Assembly (NCBI GenBank): GCA_949751835.1
Contig: CATKHK010000013.1
Coordinates: forward strand, 248,001-312,000
Direction of reading: 5' to 3'
Source of the DNA: Blepharisma japonicum
Taxonomy: Eukaryota > Ciliophora > Heterotrichea > Heterotrichida > Blepharismidae
DNA: 64,000 nucleotides
Part shown: positions 32,824 through 44,286 of the stretch, piece by piece
How positions within the stretch are numbered: position 1 is the first letter of the stretch
Layout of the letters: each line of letters begins with the position of its first letter
Program-made: the position numbers and the translations under genes
The notes under the pieces: model-generated
What the model was told of the DNA's origin: nothing
The model's database searches: none
Seen by the model: only the letters and a program-made list of their open reading frames with translations

Positions 32824-35751
32824 ATGTCAAATAATGGCTTAATCGCCTCAGGAAATCATCAAATAACCAGTAAACACTCTGTTGATAGAACAGCACAAGA
32901 AATTCTTTGATCTTATGCTCCCATCATAAAAAAAGAAGAAACCAAGCAATCTTCAATAGCTTCCCATGATAAAGGAAACTATAAATTCGAGCTAGGTGGG
33001 ATGCTTGTTTACGATATTAAAGCATTGGCACAAATAGCAGGAAAACACCATATAATTGCTAATGAAAACAAACCTCAGAGAAATGCTAAGTCTCATATAG
33101 AAAAATTTAATGAAGATATGCCTGACTCTGAGCTTGAAGCATTTTTTAAAGCAAAAGCTTATAAACCTTGTCCTGATTTTACAGCAGAGTATTCTTTTGA
33201 AATTCCTAATGACCAAACAACACTAATTTTTGATAGTAAATTTGAATCAGGAAATCTGGATAAAGTTATAAAGTTATCTGATTTTGAATATAAATTATTT
33301 ATTCGTTCCGATACAGAAACATCAAGGCATAATCATTGGTATTATTTTTCTGTTAAAAATTTTAGACCAATAACAGTGACATTCAGAATTGAAAATATGC
33401 TTAAACGAGACCCTCTTTATAGAGCTGGAATGAAACCATTGGTATGATCTACAATTCTTTATGAAACAGAAGAAAAAGAATGGCACAGAGGATGCTATGA
33501 TGTTAGCTATGAAAAAAATGAAGATTATGCTCCTGAATATATTGGTCATTCTTATTACTCTCTTAGTTTTAAATATAATTTTCAATATGCAAATGATCTT
33601 GTCTATTTTGCGTATGCTTATCCTTATACTTATACAGATTTATTGGATTATTTGACAGATATAGAGCAGAATAGTGAAATTTTAAGAATAAATCCACTAT
33701 GTCAGACTCTTGGAGGAAATATTTGTAAAATGCTTACTATTACTGAGAATGTGCAAAGCTATATATCTTTTGAAGATGAAAGCCATGAATGAGGATTAAG
33801 TTCTAGTGGGAGAAGAATACTTAAAATGAGGAAACAAAAACTTGAAAGACAAAGTTCTTCGAGTGGGAAAACTACAATCGATGAGCATTCGCACAAAAAG
33901 GGCATCGTTCTAACAGCTAGAGTCCATAGCGGAGAAACTGTATCATCTTTTATGATAAAAGGGGCTATTGATTTTTTGTTAGGAAATACTTACCAAGCAA
34001 AACTTCTAAGAAAAAAATTTGTCTTTCGAATAATCCCAATGTTAAACATTGATGGAGTCAGATATGGAAATTCCAGATGCTGTTTATTAGGAATTGACCT
34101 TAACAGAAGGTGAGAAAAGCCAAATAAAATTTTACATCCTACGATTTTTTATGCTAAAAAAATGATAGAAGTTTTTAATGAAAAAAACGAAATAATCATG
34201 TGCTGCGATATGCATGGGCATTCAAAGAAAAAAAATGTCTTTATGTATGGCTGCAATGTAAAAAGCTATGAAGCCATTCCTCAAAGGAAAAACCTCTTAG
34301 CTAAGGTAATCCCACTTTTATTGTCTCGAAAAAATAAATTTTTCAGTTATTTTGATTCCCATTTCCGTATGGAAAAATCCAAGTTTTCTACAGAAAGGAT
34401 TGTTCTATATAATGAAATTGGTATTGCTCACTCTTATACACTTGAAGCTTCATTTTTTGGCCCTAGAAGTTCTAAAGCTTTTGATAATTTTGAAGGAGAC
34501 ATGCATATGAAAAAATCAGATCTAGAAAAAATAGGTGCTGATTTATGTGAATTATGCTTGACTTTTGCGTCTCCAACACTTTATATGAGAAGAGTAAGGC
34601 GCGTCAATGATACATTAAGAAAAATCCTATTTACAAGACCTGCATACCAAGAGAAGAAAATTAAGAAACAAAATGAAAATAACATTAATGATACTAATAA
34701 CACTATTGAAGATAATAATTCAAGTGCTGATGAGCAGTCTATAGACTATGAAGGAAGCTCGGATGAAGGAGACGTGAACAACTTAATAGAAAATGACGAA
34801 AAAAATCATAAAGGCAGCCAAATATGAGAAAATGATGAAGATTGAGAAGATATTGACATTGTTAATATCTCTGATAGTGGTACTGAAAGTAGTGGAAGTG
34901 ACTCTTCATTAAGCGAAGCTGAAATTATAAAATGTTCAAATTTCCAGTCAGAAAAAAAATCTCGAGAAAGTATAAAATCTCTGAAATTCAGAAGAAGCAG
35001 CATAAAGTCCAAGTTTCTCACAAGAGACAAATCAGTATCAAAAAATGTGACAAGAGAGAAAAGCGACGAAGAATCAAAACAATTAAACACTTTTGATAAC
35101 GCACAAAATATCCCTGATCGTTCTATTTCTCCTAAAAAAGTCTTCAAATCCTCAATCAAGCTTGGCTCCAGAAAAAATTTTGTGAGTATCCCGTTCAGCT
35201 CAGTACTAAAGCATTCCTCATTAATAGACACTGATAAAATTGAGCCTGAAATCCTACCTATAATGCCAATTACAGCTAGAGAAGTGCCTATTTCATTTAG
35301 GGATAATCCTAATGAAAAAATCCAAGGACCATTAGAAATTTTGGCAAGGATAAAAGAAGTGGAATCTGCCTATATGAAAAAATCCGTTATTTATAAGTCA
35401 GATTCAAAAGAAGTGTACAAATACAAAAAAGTTGAAAGAGATGATATTTATAGGCCAAAAAGCATAAGAGCAACAAAAAGGCCATTACTGAAATTATCGG
35501 GACACGAGAATAGAAATTCAATAAATTCGACACAGAGATCTAGGCCAAGTTATCAAAGTAAAACTGATGAAAGAGAATCAATTAGCGTTTTAAACCCAAT
35601 TTTATCTTCTCTTATACAAGAAAAATTATCTATTAGTGAAATCCATAACACTAACTACTTAAGCCCAAGGGAATTAGCAAGAAATAATGCAAATCTAACT
35701 CGTTTTCATGTACAAAACACTTTCCAAAAAATGCGCCATCGAAAAAAATAA
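32824..35751 (+). CDS. Cytosolic carboxypeptidase (M14D, CCP/AGBL family)
   Basis: A protein of 975 residues with about seven TGA-Trp codons. The N-domain (about 60-310) precedes the zinc peptidase: LTARVHSGETVSSFM (HxxE zinc ligands), IPMLNIDGVRYGN, GIDLNRRW, CCDMHGHSKKKNVFMYGC (third ligand), and GIAHSYTLEASFFG with the catalytic Glu. CCPs remove glutamate from polyglutamylated tubulin and matter for cilia. The C-terminal 370 residues are Ser/Asp/Glu and Lys rich and appear disordered. A role on ciliary or cortical microtubules is inferred from family. Confidence 0.93.
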
Positions 35752-35824
35752 TTTTTCTAAATCCCATTAATTTTAACAATTTTATAATTTTAGATTTTAA
35801 TTCACACAAATTACAATATTATAT

Positions 35825-36877
35825 ATGGAGACCTCAAAGCTAGCATTATTAGTTTTCTCCGTTATTATCTCTCTTTCTGCAGCTGCTCCTGAAAGACTTA
35901 AAAACAACCAATGCCCATTATACAACTGCAAGCAAGATCACCAGAATTTTGTTGATAATACTTGTGTATTCTATACACCCACAGTTACTCAGCCTACATA
36001 TTATGTGACAAGCTGCTCCAAACGATCTCCTTACTGCCAAGCTCCAGTCCAAAAAAATTCTACCTGTGAAGGAAATCCTCCATCTCCACCCGTCAATGCA
36101 TGGCCAGGTGAAAAATGCAGCTCTTCTTCACAATGTAGCAATCATGCCAAAAACGGATGTGTAAATAGTGTGTGTGTAGGGTCTCTAAACGGAGAGGCAT
36201 GCTTTACTAGCGACGACTGCAACCCTGGCCTTAGGTGCTTTAACCAGCAATGTGTCCCTCAAATTCATATAGGTGGCACTGGGTGTACAAGTGACTATGA
36301 CTGTGTAAATGGATCTGGCTGCAATTTGGCAAGCACTCCAGCAAATAGCATTTGTTTCCCTTATTTTTCGATAAGTAACCATTTACCGGTAGGATATTGC
36401 TCTCCTACGAATTCTTCGATGCTGTGCAATAGTGGACTTTGTATGGAATATGATGGAGTTTACGAGTGCATGAGCCAGGTTTCTACAGCTAAAAAAATAC
36501 CTCAACAATGCAATGTAGATGCTGATTGTATGTCGACGAGGGACGATTATTTTGAATATGGACAATTGATGGGATCTTGTTTATGTGGCTATAACCCTTC
36601 TGGGAATAGCTATTGCACACTATTTCCAGGAGATGAGCCAGCGAAGCAAAGCAGCCAATATTTAATTCAATGAATACAATCAGGCTCAATAAACAATTGC
36701 AATACAATGAGAAGATTTACTGGCCAATGCATGTCTAATTGGTGAAATTCCAAATTAATCAGAGATTGGAACTATTTCAGTCTCAACGCCATCTATTACC
36801 CTCAGCTTCAAGATTCCTTAGACTGCGTCCAGCCAGTCTTCCTTCGGCCCTGGTATGAAGCAAAAGAAGCCTATTAA
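35825..36877 (+). CDS. Secreted Cys-rich protein
   Basis: A protein of 350 residues with a clear signal peptide (LALLVFSVIISLSAAAP). The mature part holds about 30 Cys arranged in EB/dickkopf-like modules (GEKCSSSSQCSNHAKNGC, GEACFTSDDCNPGLRC, GTGCTSDYDCVNGSGC). Two TGA-Trp codons lie in the C-terminal part (LIQWIQ, SNWWNS). No membrane segment follows the signal, so it is probably extracellular or in a secretory granule. Such proteins are common in ciliates; no function assigned. Confidence 0.8.
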
Positions 36878-36905
36878 ACTAAAAACTCATTAATGAATCT
36901 ATTAC

Positions 36906-37541
36906 TTATTCTTCTTCCTTGCTTCTCCTGCTTTCTTCCTCTTCTAAAAGATCCTTAAAGTTGATATTCTTAATCACCTTTGTAAATTGCTCTTTTCCTT
37001 CGTCACTAGCCTCACTATCCGATTTAATAAATGACGAATTTAGCGCATCTTTGCCAAACGTCAAATGCTCTGAGCTCATTTCTGAAGATTTTCCATTGTC
37101 AGCTTGTATCATATGGAAAGCTTCATCAAGGTTGCATCGCGCTTGCTCTTTATCATAGGTTTGGTTGCTTGCAGAGTTTTTATCATAAAATACAACGTCG
37201 TTAGAGACACTTATTTCGTCTGATACACGGAGAGATATTGAAGATTCATCTAGTGGGAACGTTTCTGCATTTACTGTAGATTGCTTTGCAGTGGATTTGG
37301 TGGTTTCTTTCTTTTTAGGCGCTGGGTCTGGAGCAGGGATTTTCTTTTCTGGCTTCTTTTCTTTGGTTTCGGAATGTGGAGGGGATTTTTTTGAAACTTC
37401 AGTTGGTTTTGCTATTGGAACACTTTTTTTATTATTCTCTTCAGGTTTATTGCTTTGAGCACTGTATTGGAATTACGGCTTTGACTGGCCGCCGAACATT
37501 GCTTTAAAGCACGAGCAGCATCCCTTTGATTTATTATTCAT
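36906..37541 (-). CDS. Disordered Lys/Glu-rich protein with Cys-rich N-terminus
   Basis: Two exons (37477-37541, 36906-37461) give 206 residues. The first exon reads MNNKSKGCCSCFKAMFGGQ, a possible palmitoylation patch. The rest is Pro, Lys, Ser and Glu rich with no domain (KKPEKKIPAPDPAPKKKETT). The C-terminal 30 residues are acidic and may be helical. Unknown function; membrane-associated through its N-terminus is a guess. Confidence 0.6.
37462..37476 (-). other. 15-nt intron in disordered-protein gene
   Basis: Minus strand GTAATTCCAATACAG, with an in-frame TAA, so the frame from ATG 37541 needs it removed. Confidence 0.75.
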
Positions 37542-37693
37542 TAACTCATTCGTTTTAAATGGGAAGCAGATAATGTGAAAAAATAAATTCTATAGACAGT
37601 AATGAAATCTATAAAGATTTCTATGATTTTTTGCTGATTTATAAGGTCAGCTAAAAATAAAAAATATTTTTTCAAAAGTGAGAAATTCGATAT

Positions 37694-38458
37694 TTATACA
37701 TATTTTAAGTGACGCACTGGGCTCTCTTCTTCGCAGCTCTCATGCTCCATAATTGGTACTTCTTTTGGCATTTCATTTATTATATCGTCATCACTATCAT
37801 CAGTCTGACACTCAGAAATTGCTCGAGATCTTGACATTATTTTTCTAGGCACCGACCTTGGTCTTAAAACCCTATGAGTTGTGCATTGTCTGACCTTTAT
37901 GATACTTTCATCATAAGGTTTTTCTAAATCCGTTCGACTTTCTAATGAAGTTCTTCTCGTTGTTAAGCTTTGCAGCCTTAACTGCTCACTATTGTGACTG
38001 ATATTAAAAAGTTTTTTAATAGATAAAGCAGAATTAAATTCTGCTGAATCTTTAAGTGTTGGGATCTCTGGCATTTGCTTGTCTTTGTGGATTTGACGCG
38101 GCTTAAGACGGTTTTGGTTGATTTTCTGCTGCAATGTGATGGTTTGATGGGCTTTTTTATTGAAGAGTTGATCAATATAAAAATTTGGCTTCAATGCAAA
38201 AGAATTGGGGTAATCTTTTTCATATTCACAATAAAATCGTTTTCTTGAAGATGAAGCCCTTGAACTATTTAAACTGTTAATATTTTCTATTCCTTGGTTC
38301 TCTTTTAGCTTACTTGATGATTTTCTCGATGATAGTTTTTGTGTGTTATTTGAAACAGACCGTTTGAAGTTCAAAGGTCTCGGATTATTCAGTCAAATTT
38401 GCTTGAAGAAATTATCGTTAGGCCCAGATTTTTTGAAATTAAAGTGGAGATTTGACAT
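37694..38458 (-). CDS. Basic disordered protein, unknown
   Basis: A protein of 254 residues from ATG at 38458, with one TGA-Trp in KQIWLNN. It is Ser, Arg, Lys and Asn rich, with an acidic patch near the end (TDDSDDDIINEMPKE). No recognised domain. Several RxxS sites could be kinase targets, and a CaMK-like kinase gene lies just upstream on the same strand, 62 nt away. Confidence 0.6.
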
Positions 38459-38520
38459 TTTTGTTAAGAAATTTTGGCTTAATAATCAGATTCTTAGCTA
38501 TTTATACTACAAAATTTCAA

Positions 38521-39336
38521 TTAATTCAGCCAGCTATGCTTGATAGCAGCTTCTGCTGTGATTCTCGTATTCTGGTCTTTGTGGAGTAGCAGTTTCAAAA
38601 ATTCCCTAGCTTCAGTCGACATGTAGCCATAATTTATTTCAGTTCCTTGGATCTTTGAGAACAAATCTTCATAGCAGGTCCCATTAAAAGGAAGTTTTCC
38701 AGTAAGTGAATAATAAAGAACAACTCCTAAACTCCATATGTCACATTTTGAGTTATAATGCCCATCAATTACTTCAGGCGCTAGATAATAAGGAGTCCCA
38801 ACTACACTAAACCCATTTGTCCCATTCATATGTCTTGCAAGTCCAAAATCGGCAAGCTTCACTCGATTGTTCGAAAAAAGAATATTTTCAGGCTTTAAGT
38901 CTCTGTGGCAAATTTTCAGCCTATGTAAATATATAAGTGCGCTTATTATTTGTTTTGTCATTACTTTTACATCTTCTTCATTCATTTTTCCAAAAACTTC
39001 TATTTTTTTCTTTAAATTCCCTTCTTCACATAATTCCATTGTGATATAGATAAATTCAGGATTCTCATATATCTCATAAAACTGCACTATATTTTGGTGC
39101 TTTACTTTTTTCATAATTTCTACTTCTCTTCTTAATAAATGTAGCTCATGCCTCATAGCTGCGAGATTTATGCATTTTACTGCAATTGATTTAGTAGCAG
39201 ATTTTGCTTCAAGTACTTCGCTGAATTGTCCAGTTCCCAAAGGTGATCCTAAAGTATAAATTTTTTCAAACTCATCTATTGTTTTAGTTCTGAGTTTTTT
39301 ATTAGGCTCTTCCTCATGACGTAAACAATTTCCCAT
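38521..39336 (-). CDS. CaMK/CDPK-like Ser/Thr kinase, lipidated
   Basis: A protein of 271 residues, essentially a bare kinase domain. N-terminus MGNCLRHEEE fits myristoylation plus palmitoylation. Catalytic motifs: PLGTGQFSEV, IAVKCI, CHRDLKPENILF, LADFGLAR, GTPYYLAPE and DIWSLGVVLYYSLTGKLPF. The pattern is nearest to CaMK/CDPK kinases, but no EF-hands or regulatory tail follow, so it is not a full CDPK. No TGA codons inside. It is divergent from the IQ-motif gene across 60 nt. Confidence 0.9.
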   Translation of the reverse strand: MGNCLRHEEEPNKKLRTKTIDEFEKIYTLGSPLGTGQFSEVLEAKSATKSIAVKCINLAAMRHELHLLRREVEIMKKVKHQNIVQFYEIYENPEFIYITMELCEEGNLKKKIEVFGKMNEEDVKVMTKQIISALIYLHRLKICHRDLKPENILFSNNRVKLADFGLARHMNGTNGFSVVGTPYYLAPEVIDGHYNSKCDIWSLGVVLYYSLTGKLPFNGTCYEDLFSKIQGTEINYGYMSTEAREFLKLLLHKDQNTRITAEAAIKHSWLN

Positions 39337-39396
39337 TTAATCAATTATGGAACCAATTTCTTGTCGCTTCAGTAAGAAAAATGTTTAATAATTCAA
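39337..39396. promoter_or_regulatory. Very short divergent promoter region
   Basis: Only 60 nt separate the ATGs of the kinase and the IQ-motif gene. Both promoters must overlap here or extend into coding sequence. No consensus box recognised. Confidence 0.35.
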
Positions 39397-40209
39397 ATGT
39401 ATCAAATGAAAAATAGACTAAGTGAAGAACAAGCTGCACGAATCATACAAAGAGCTATCAGAAATAGAAAGAGCAGAAATAACCCAGGGACATTACAAGA
39501 AATGCGCCACGCTGAGCTTGAATTATTAAAGCTTCGACACAGACAAAGGCTAGAAGCTAAAGAAAGAGAGTATCTTTTCTTATCAAAACTTCCTGCAGAA
39601 GCTGTGTTAAGGCTTGCATTAAAAAAACAAGCAGATGCTGCAGTTATTATTCAAGCGTTTTGAAGAGGAAGGAAAACAAGAAAACTTATGGAAAGAGAAA
39701 GGATAATAACGCAAACTGTCACAAGCCAGCCTAAAGCAGCGCCTAGAAAATTTCAATGTCCACCTGATACATTTTATAAGCCAATTGATCCAGTAAGACA
39801 TGAAGCAATAATAAAACAAATCAGACTTAAAGGAAGAGGAAATTTAGAAGTATATAAAGAAGAATACTCTAAATTCCTTGACAGACAAGTTACGTGGGAT
39901 AAGCTAAGAAGCCAAAAGTATAGCGACAGAAATGAAGTGAAATATATTATAAAATCGTTAGAGACAATAAAAACATTAAATGACCCTTTAAAATATACGA
40001 TTCAAGATGCGACACCTCAAGAAGTGTTTATTGCAAAGGAAATTCATAAAAGAAAAATCCCAGACCCAAAAAGGTGGTGGAAAGGGCTTGGAAATGATGA
40101 TGATTGGGATCTTCAAATACTTGGAGGAAATGTATTGGATCAAATACAAAATTATAAGATGGAGATGTATAGAAATAGGAGAATGGAATTTGCTGAAAAA
40201 TACATTTAG
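39397..40209 (+). CDS. IQ-motif (calmodulin-binding) protein
   Basis: A protein of 270 residues with one TGA-Trp at 39661-39663. Two IQ-type motifs appear: ARIIQRAIRNRKSR (14-27) and AVIIQAFWRGRKTRK (83-97); the TGA provides the Trp in the second. The rest is basic and helical with PDPKRWWKG near 220. IQ motifs bind calmodulin or related light chains. It may be axonemal, but I cannot match it to a known ciliary protein. Confidence 0.7.
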
Positions 40210-40295
40210 TGAAATTCGGAAATTATGATAGCTATAATATAAAGCATATTTTAATATTGATAATTTGATATGCAAATAAACTAATTCGCACTTTT

Positions 40296-40353
40296 AAATG
40301 ATTGTCTTTGCTACCTAAGCTCTGAAATGATTGTCTTTGCTACCTAAGTTCTG
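40296..40353. repeat. Two-copy 29-nt tandem repeat upstream of UTP7
   Basis: Two adjacent 29-nt units (40296-40324, 40325-40353) differing at one base, containing GATTGTCTTTGCTACCTAAG. They sit 53 nt upstream of the UTP7-like ATG, so they could affect its promoter. Slippage duplication is likely. Confidence 0.8.
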
Positions 40354-40406
40354 CTTCTGTAAAATCCCATAATATTTCAGTAATAAAATAATTAAGTTTT
40401 GCTAAA

Positions 40407-41891
40407 ATGGACACAAAACTCAATGCAAAACTAGCCACAGCCCACAAATATTACAGAGATGGAAGGTCAGCAAACTACGATACACAAATTTTACTTACAC
40501 AACAAAACGGGTATTTAGAGCCAGACGAAGGTGAAAAAACCTATAAAGTAAACCAAAAACAACTCAAAGAAATTGTCCCTGAATACAGCTCAAGGCACAT
40601 TTTTGACCTTAATTTGAGTTTTGGTCCATATGCTCTTGATTACACAATGAACGGCACCAACCTATTACTTGGAGGCCGCAAAGGCCACATTGCGTTAATG
40701 AACTGAAGAGAAGCCAAACTAATGACTGAGTTCCATCTAAAAGAACTTGTAAGAGACGTAAAATTCTTACAAAATGAGCTTCTTTTTGCTGTAGCCCAAA
40801 GAAAAGGGCTTTATATTTATGATAGCCAAGGAATTGAAGTCCATGCTTTAAAAACTCATATAGAACCTCAAAAATTGGAATACTTGCCATATCACTTTTT
40901 GCTTGTGTCTGCAAATAACCATGGATTTTTGAAATATTTGGACATTTCTGTAGGAAAACCAGCAGCTGAGCATAGATTCCACTTTGAAAATGTCAATGAT
41001 ATGAAGAGAAATCCATGGAATGGGGTCATTTGTGTAGGAGATGCAAGAGGGATTGTCTCTATGTGGACACCAAATATAAATAAGCCAGTTGTCAGGCTGA
41101 TTGCTCATAATGGGCCATGTAAAAGTTTAGCTATAGATTCTAGAGGACTTTATTTAGCTACTGGAGGTGCTGATTGTAAAGTAAAAATTTTTGATATTAG
41201 GTCATTAGGAAATCCACTCCAAGAATATTGGACAGAAGTTCCATGTAATAGCATTTCAATTAGTCAGACTGGGCTATTATCAATGAGCTCTCTTAGTGAG
41301 GTAAAAATATGAAAAGATTGGCAGCTTGAAAAACAAAAATCTCCTTATATGTCCCATATTTGCACCAGCTCTATAGTAGACACTCAATTTACGCCTTATG
41401 AAGATTTTCTTGGCATTGGAACGGCTAATGGGTTTAGTAATATTTGTATCCCAGGAAGTGGCTTAGCTAACTACGATAGCAACGAAGCCAATATTTTCCA
41501 AACAAAGAGGCAAAGGCAGGAACAAGAAGTTCATAATTTATTAGAAAAATTGCCACCTGATACTATCGTCCTTAATCCACATGAAATTGGGACTGTTGAT
41601 AAGGCTTCAGAAGAAGTCCTCAAAGCAGAAGAAAAGGCTGAAAAAGAAGAAAAAGAAAGGCTGGAAAATGAAAAAAAGAAAAAGAAGAAAAAAGAAAAGG
41701 AAAAGAAAAAGGTCAAAGAATCAGTACATACAAAGAAAGTAAGAGAAAAGATTCAGGATAGCTTGCTGGAGAAAAAGAAGGATAAGCTGGAGCAAAAAGA
41801 AAAAATGGCAAAAGATATACAATTTTTGATGGATGCGACTGCAGATTTGTTTGATGTTCCTAAGAAGAAAAAGAAAATTGCGGAAGAATAA
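40407..41891 (+). CDS. UTP7: UTP7/WDR46-like small-subunit processome WD40 protein
   Basis: A protein of 494 residues, two TGA-Trp codons (ALMNWREAK, VKIWKDW). WD40 blades span about 70-340. The family signature follows: GIGTANGFSNICIPGSG, ANYDSNEANIFQTKRQRQEQ and LLEKLPPDTIVLNP, which is characteristic of UTP7/WDR46. The last 110 residues are a Lys/Glu-rich helix typical of nucleolar proteins. The family acts in 18S rRNA maturation in the nucleolus. Length agrees with yeast Utp7 (about 550). Confidence 0.93.
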
Positions 41892-41947
41892 GGTAATAGA
41901 AATGGTTTTTAAACTTATAAATACGACTATTCATATCTGATAATAAA

Positions 41948-42616
41948 ATGGATGAAACGATATTTCATATACATCAGCATATCATGAATGGAAATATAAA
42001 AGAAATTGAAAAATATCAAGGCGAATTAAAAAATTTGGTAGATATATATCCTGAGGTTATTTTTCTTACATGTGTCCAAGATTGTCCAGAAATGCTAAAT
42101 CTGCTCATTGAGCATGGATTTAATCCTTATTTTTTGGATCCTGGTAGAGAAAATATTGCTCATTATGCAACAAAATCAAACAGCTTTAAAATATTAAGAT
42201 ACCTTGCCCAAAATTACCCAAGTTTGTTTTATATCAGCGAAAATTCTGTAGGTGATCGACCTATTCATATAGCTTCAAGAAATGGGAACACTGAAGCTCT
42301 GAAAACTATTGTAAATGTGCATCCTTTAGGAATTCTTAATTGGGATGATCACTCTGCGTTAACTATTTCCATTAGAAATCAAGACATAAAAACAGCTAAA
42401 CTTTTGCTTGATAGAGGATGTGAATTCGATTATTCTGTATGTGTTGAAGTTGGCTTAACTGAGCTTATTGAGTATAATAAAAAAGTGAGATTATGAAAAA
42501 GAAGGCTGCCTTTTATTTATTATTTAGTATATGCAGCTCGATATAGCAAATCAAGTAGCAAGGAATATTATAACTTACCATATGGAATCATCAGAGAAAT
42601 CACACAATTTATTTAA
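41948..42616 (+). CDS. Ankyrin-repeat protein
   Basis: A protein of 222 residues with one TGA-Trp at 42494-42496. Four to five ankyrin-like repeats are visible (MLNLLIEHGFNPYFLDPGRE, GDRPIHIASRNGNTEALKTI, TAKLLLDRGCEF). The C-terminus (PYGIIREITQFI) resembles the SOCS-box-like endings of some ankyrin proteins, but this is weak. Likely a protein-interaction module; partner unknown. Confidence 0.8.
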
Positions 42617-42689
42617 AATTTATAAATAAACACATTTTTTTATTGAATTTAAAATTAAGTCTAGTTTATAATAAATTATGAGCAGTATT

Positions 42690-43931
42690 TTATTGAACGT
42701 TTAGTCCTTTTTGAATTTCTTTATTTTGAATAATCCAATTCTCAAATTCTTGTACAGTGCATCTAGCAAATGCCTTTATTACAGTATTATGCTGATGAAT
42801 CTTTGATTCTCTGAATTTCGGAATTTCTTTATGGACAAGTCTTGATGTAATAATTTTTTTTATTTTTGAAACCCCATTTATTTCTTCAGTCATGTCTTTA
42901 ATAATTCTTTCTCGTTTTGCTATATAATGCTCTATTGGCTTTTTAGTTAGTTTTTGCATTAAGCTTTTGCGTCCCTGCTGCATATTTTCTAGCTGATTGT
43001 TGTCTTCTTCTAATTTTTCTTTGAATTTATCTTCCAATCTATCATAGCTCTTTTTCTGATCTATTGCTTCTAAAATTGATCGTAAATCCATCACTTCTGT
43101 CCTCATTCAGTCTAATAAAATTTGATAAGGATTTTCATGAGACTCCTTTACTTTAAAATCAATATATTTTGCTTTATAATTTTCTCTATATAGAGAATTC
43201 ATATCTCTAAGCCCTTGTGTTAGCATCAAAAGACCATTATCATAGCCATTATAAGATTCCACATTCCTCTTGCAGATCTCTTCAAAGTTTTCCAAGGCTT
43301 CAATCCCATTTCTAAACATAATTTCTGCTTCTTCAACCTTTTTATCATCATCTGGGGTTTCTTGATACAATAAATACTCAGTGAATTCATTATGAAAAGT
43401 ATTAGCAATCTCTATCGTTGATGGCATTTTTACTTCATTTACCTCAGCTTTAAAATCATTCCCACCTCTTGTGAAAACAATGAATTCTTGTGAATGTTTT
43501 ACATATGAAAGCTGGCCAAGTTTCCTAATAAAATAATTCAATAATTTTCGCCTTTGTTCTATAAATTGTGGCTGCAGATTTCCATGGGCCATTGAAGTGA
43601 ATCGCTTTTTAGGAGGAAGCTGAGGGATGAAGCAGCCTGGCCACCTATTAACAAGTCTTGCTCTAAGAAGCAAGAAATCGTTATATCGCCTGAAGCTTTC
43701 AAATCTTCCTTGTGAATCGTTGCCTGATATAGAATATGTGATATGCTTAGTTATTTTTTGTTCCTTTATTTTAGGATTACTTACACTGATATCGACCTCA
43801 TCCTTAATAGGAATGCTGAAATTTTGATCCAAAATTTTACATTGGATATCAATATCAATATCAGTCGGAACTTGGTAATCATGCTCTCCGTTATGATCTG
43901 CTGCTCTATCAAAATTAGCAAGTGGATCCAT
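42690..43931 (-). CDS. PX-BAR sorting nexin
   Basis: A protein of 413 residues with one TGA-Trp at 43107-43109. The PX domain (about 45-160) has SFRRYNDFLLLRARL, FIPQLPPKK and FIEQRRKLLNYFIRKL, the residues that bind phosphatidylinositol 3-phosphate in this family. The C-terminal 200 residues are helical and charged, consistent with a BAR domain that dimerises on curved endosomes. Closest in shape to the SNX1/2/4/30/41 group. It likely works in endosomal recycling. Confidence 0.85.
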
Positions 43932-44286
43932 CTTAATTTAAGTCATTTCTTCACCCAATATAAGAAGAAGTTTAATTGAAAATAGATATATATGCTTTTT
44001 TGATGATAAAGATGTGGGCAATTATTGAAATTATCAAGAATAATTAAGTTTAGCAGTTTAACATTTGAAAACAAAGAATAGACTAAGGAGTATCAAATAT
44101 TATTTATAATATAAAATCGCATAAAAAAATAGTCTATAAGTATAAGGAAATAAATAAATTTTATATATAAGAAAGAAATTTTCATTTTTTAGTATTATCA
44201 AGAAAAATATATAAAGGTTTTATATATGAATATGAAATTAAATCTTGGCAAACATGAGCTTAAAATTAATTTACATAACTCCATTA
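43932..44286. other. Spacer, nothing recognised
   Basis: About 355 nt of A/T-rich DNA. No ORF, RNA gene or repeat of note. Confidence 0.4.
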
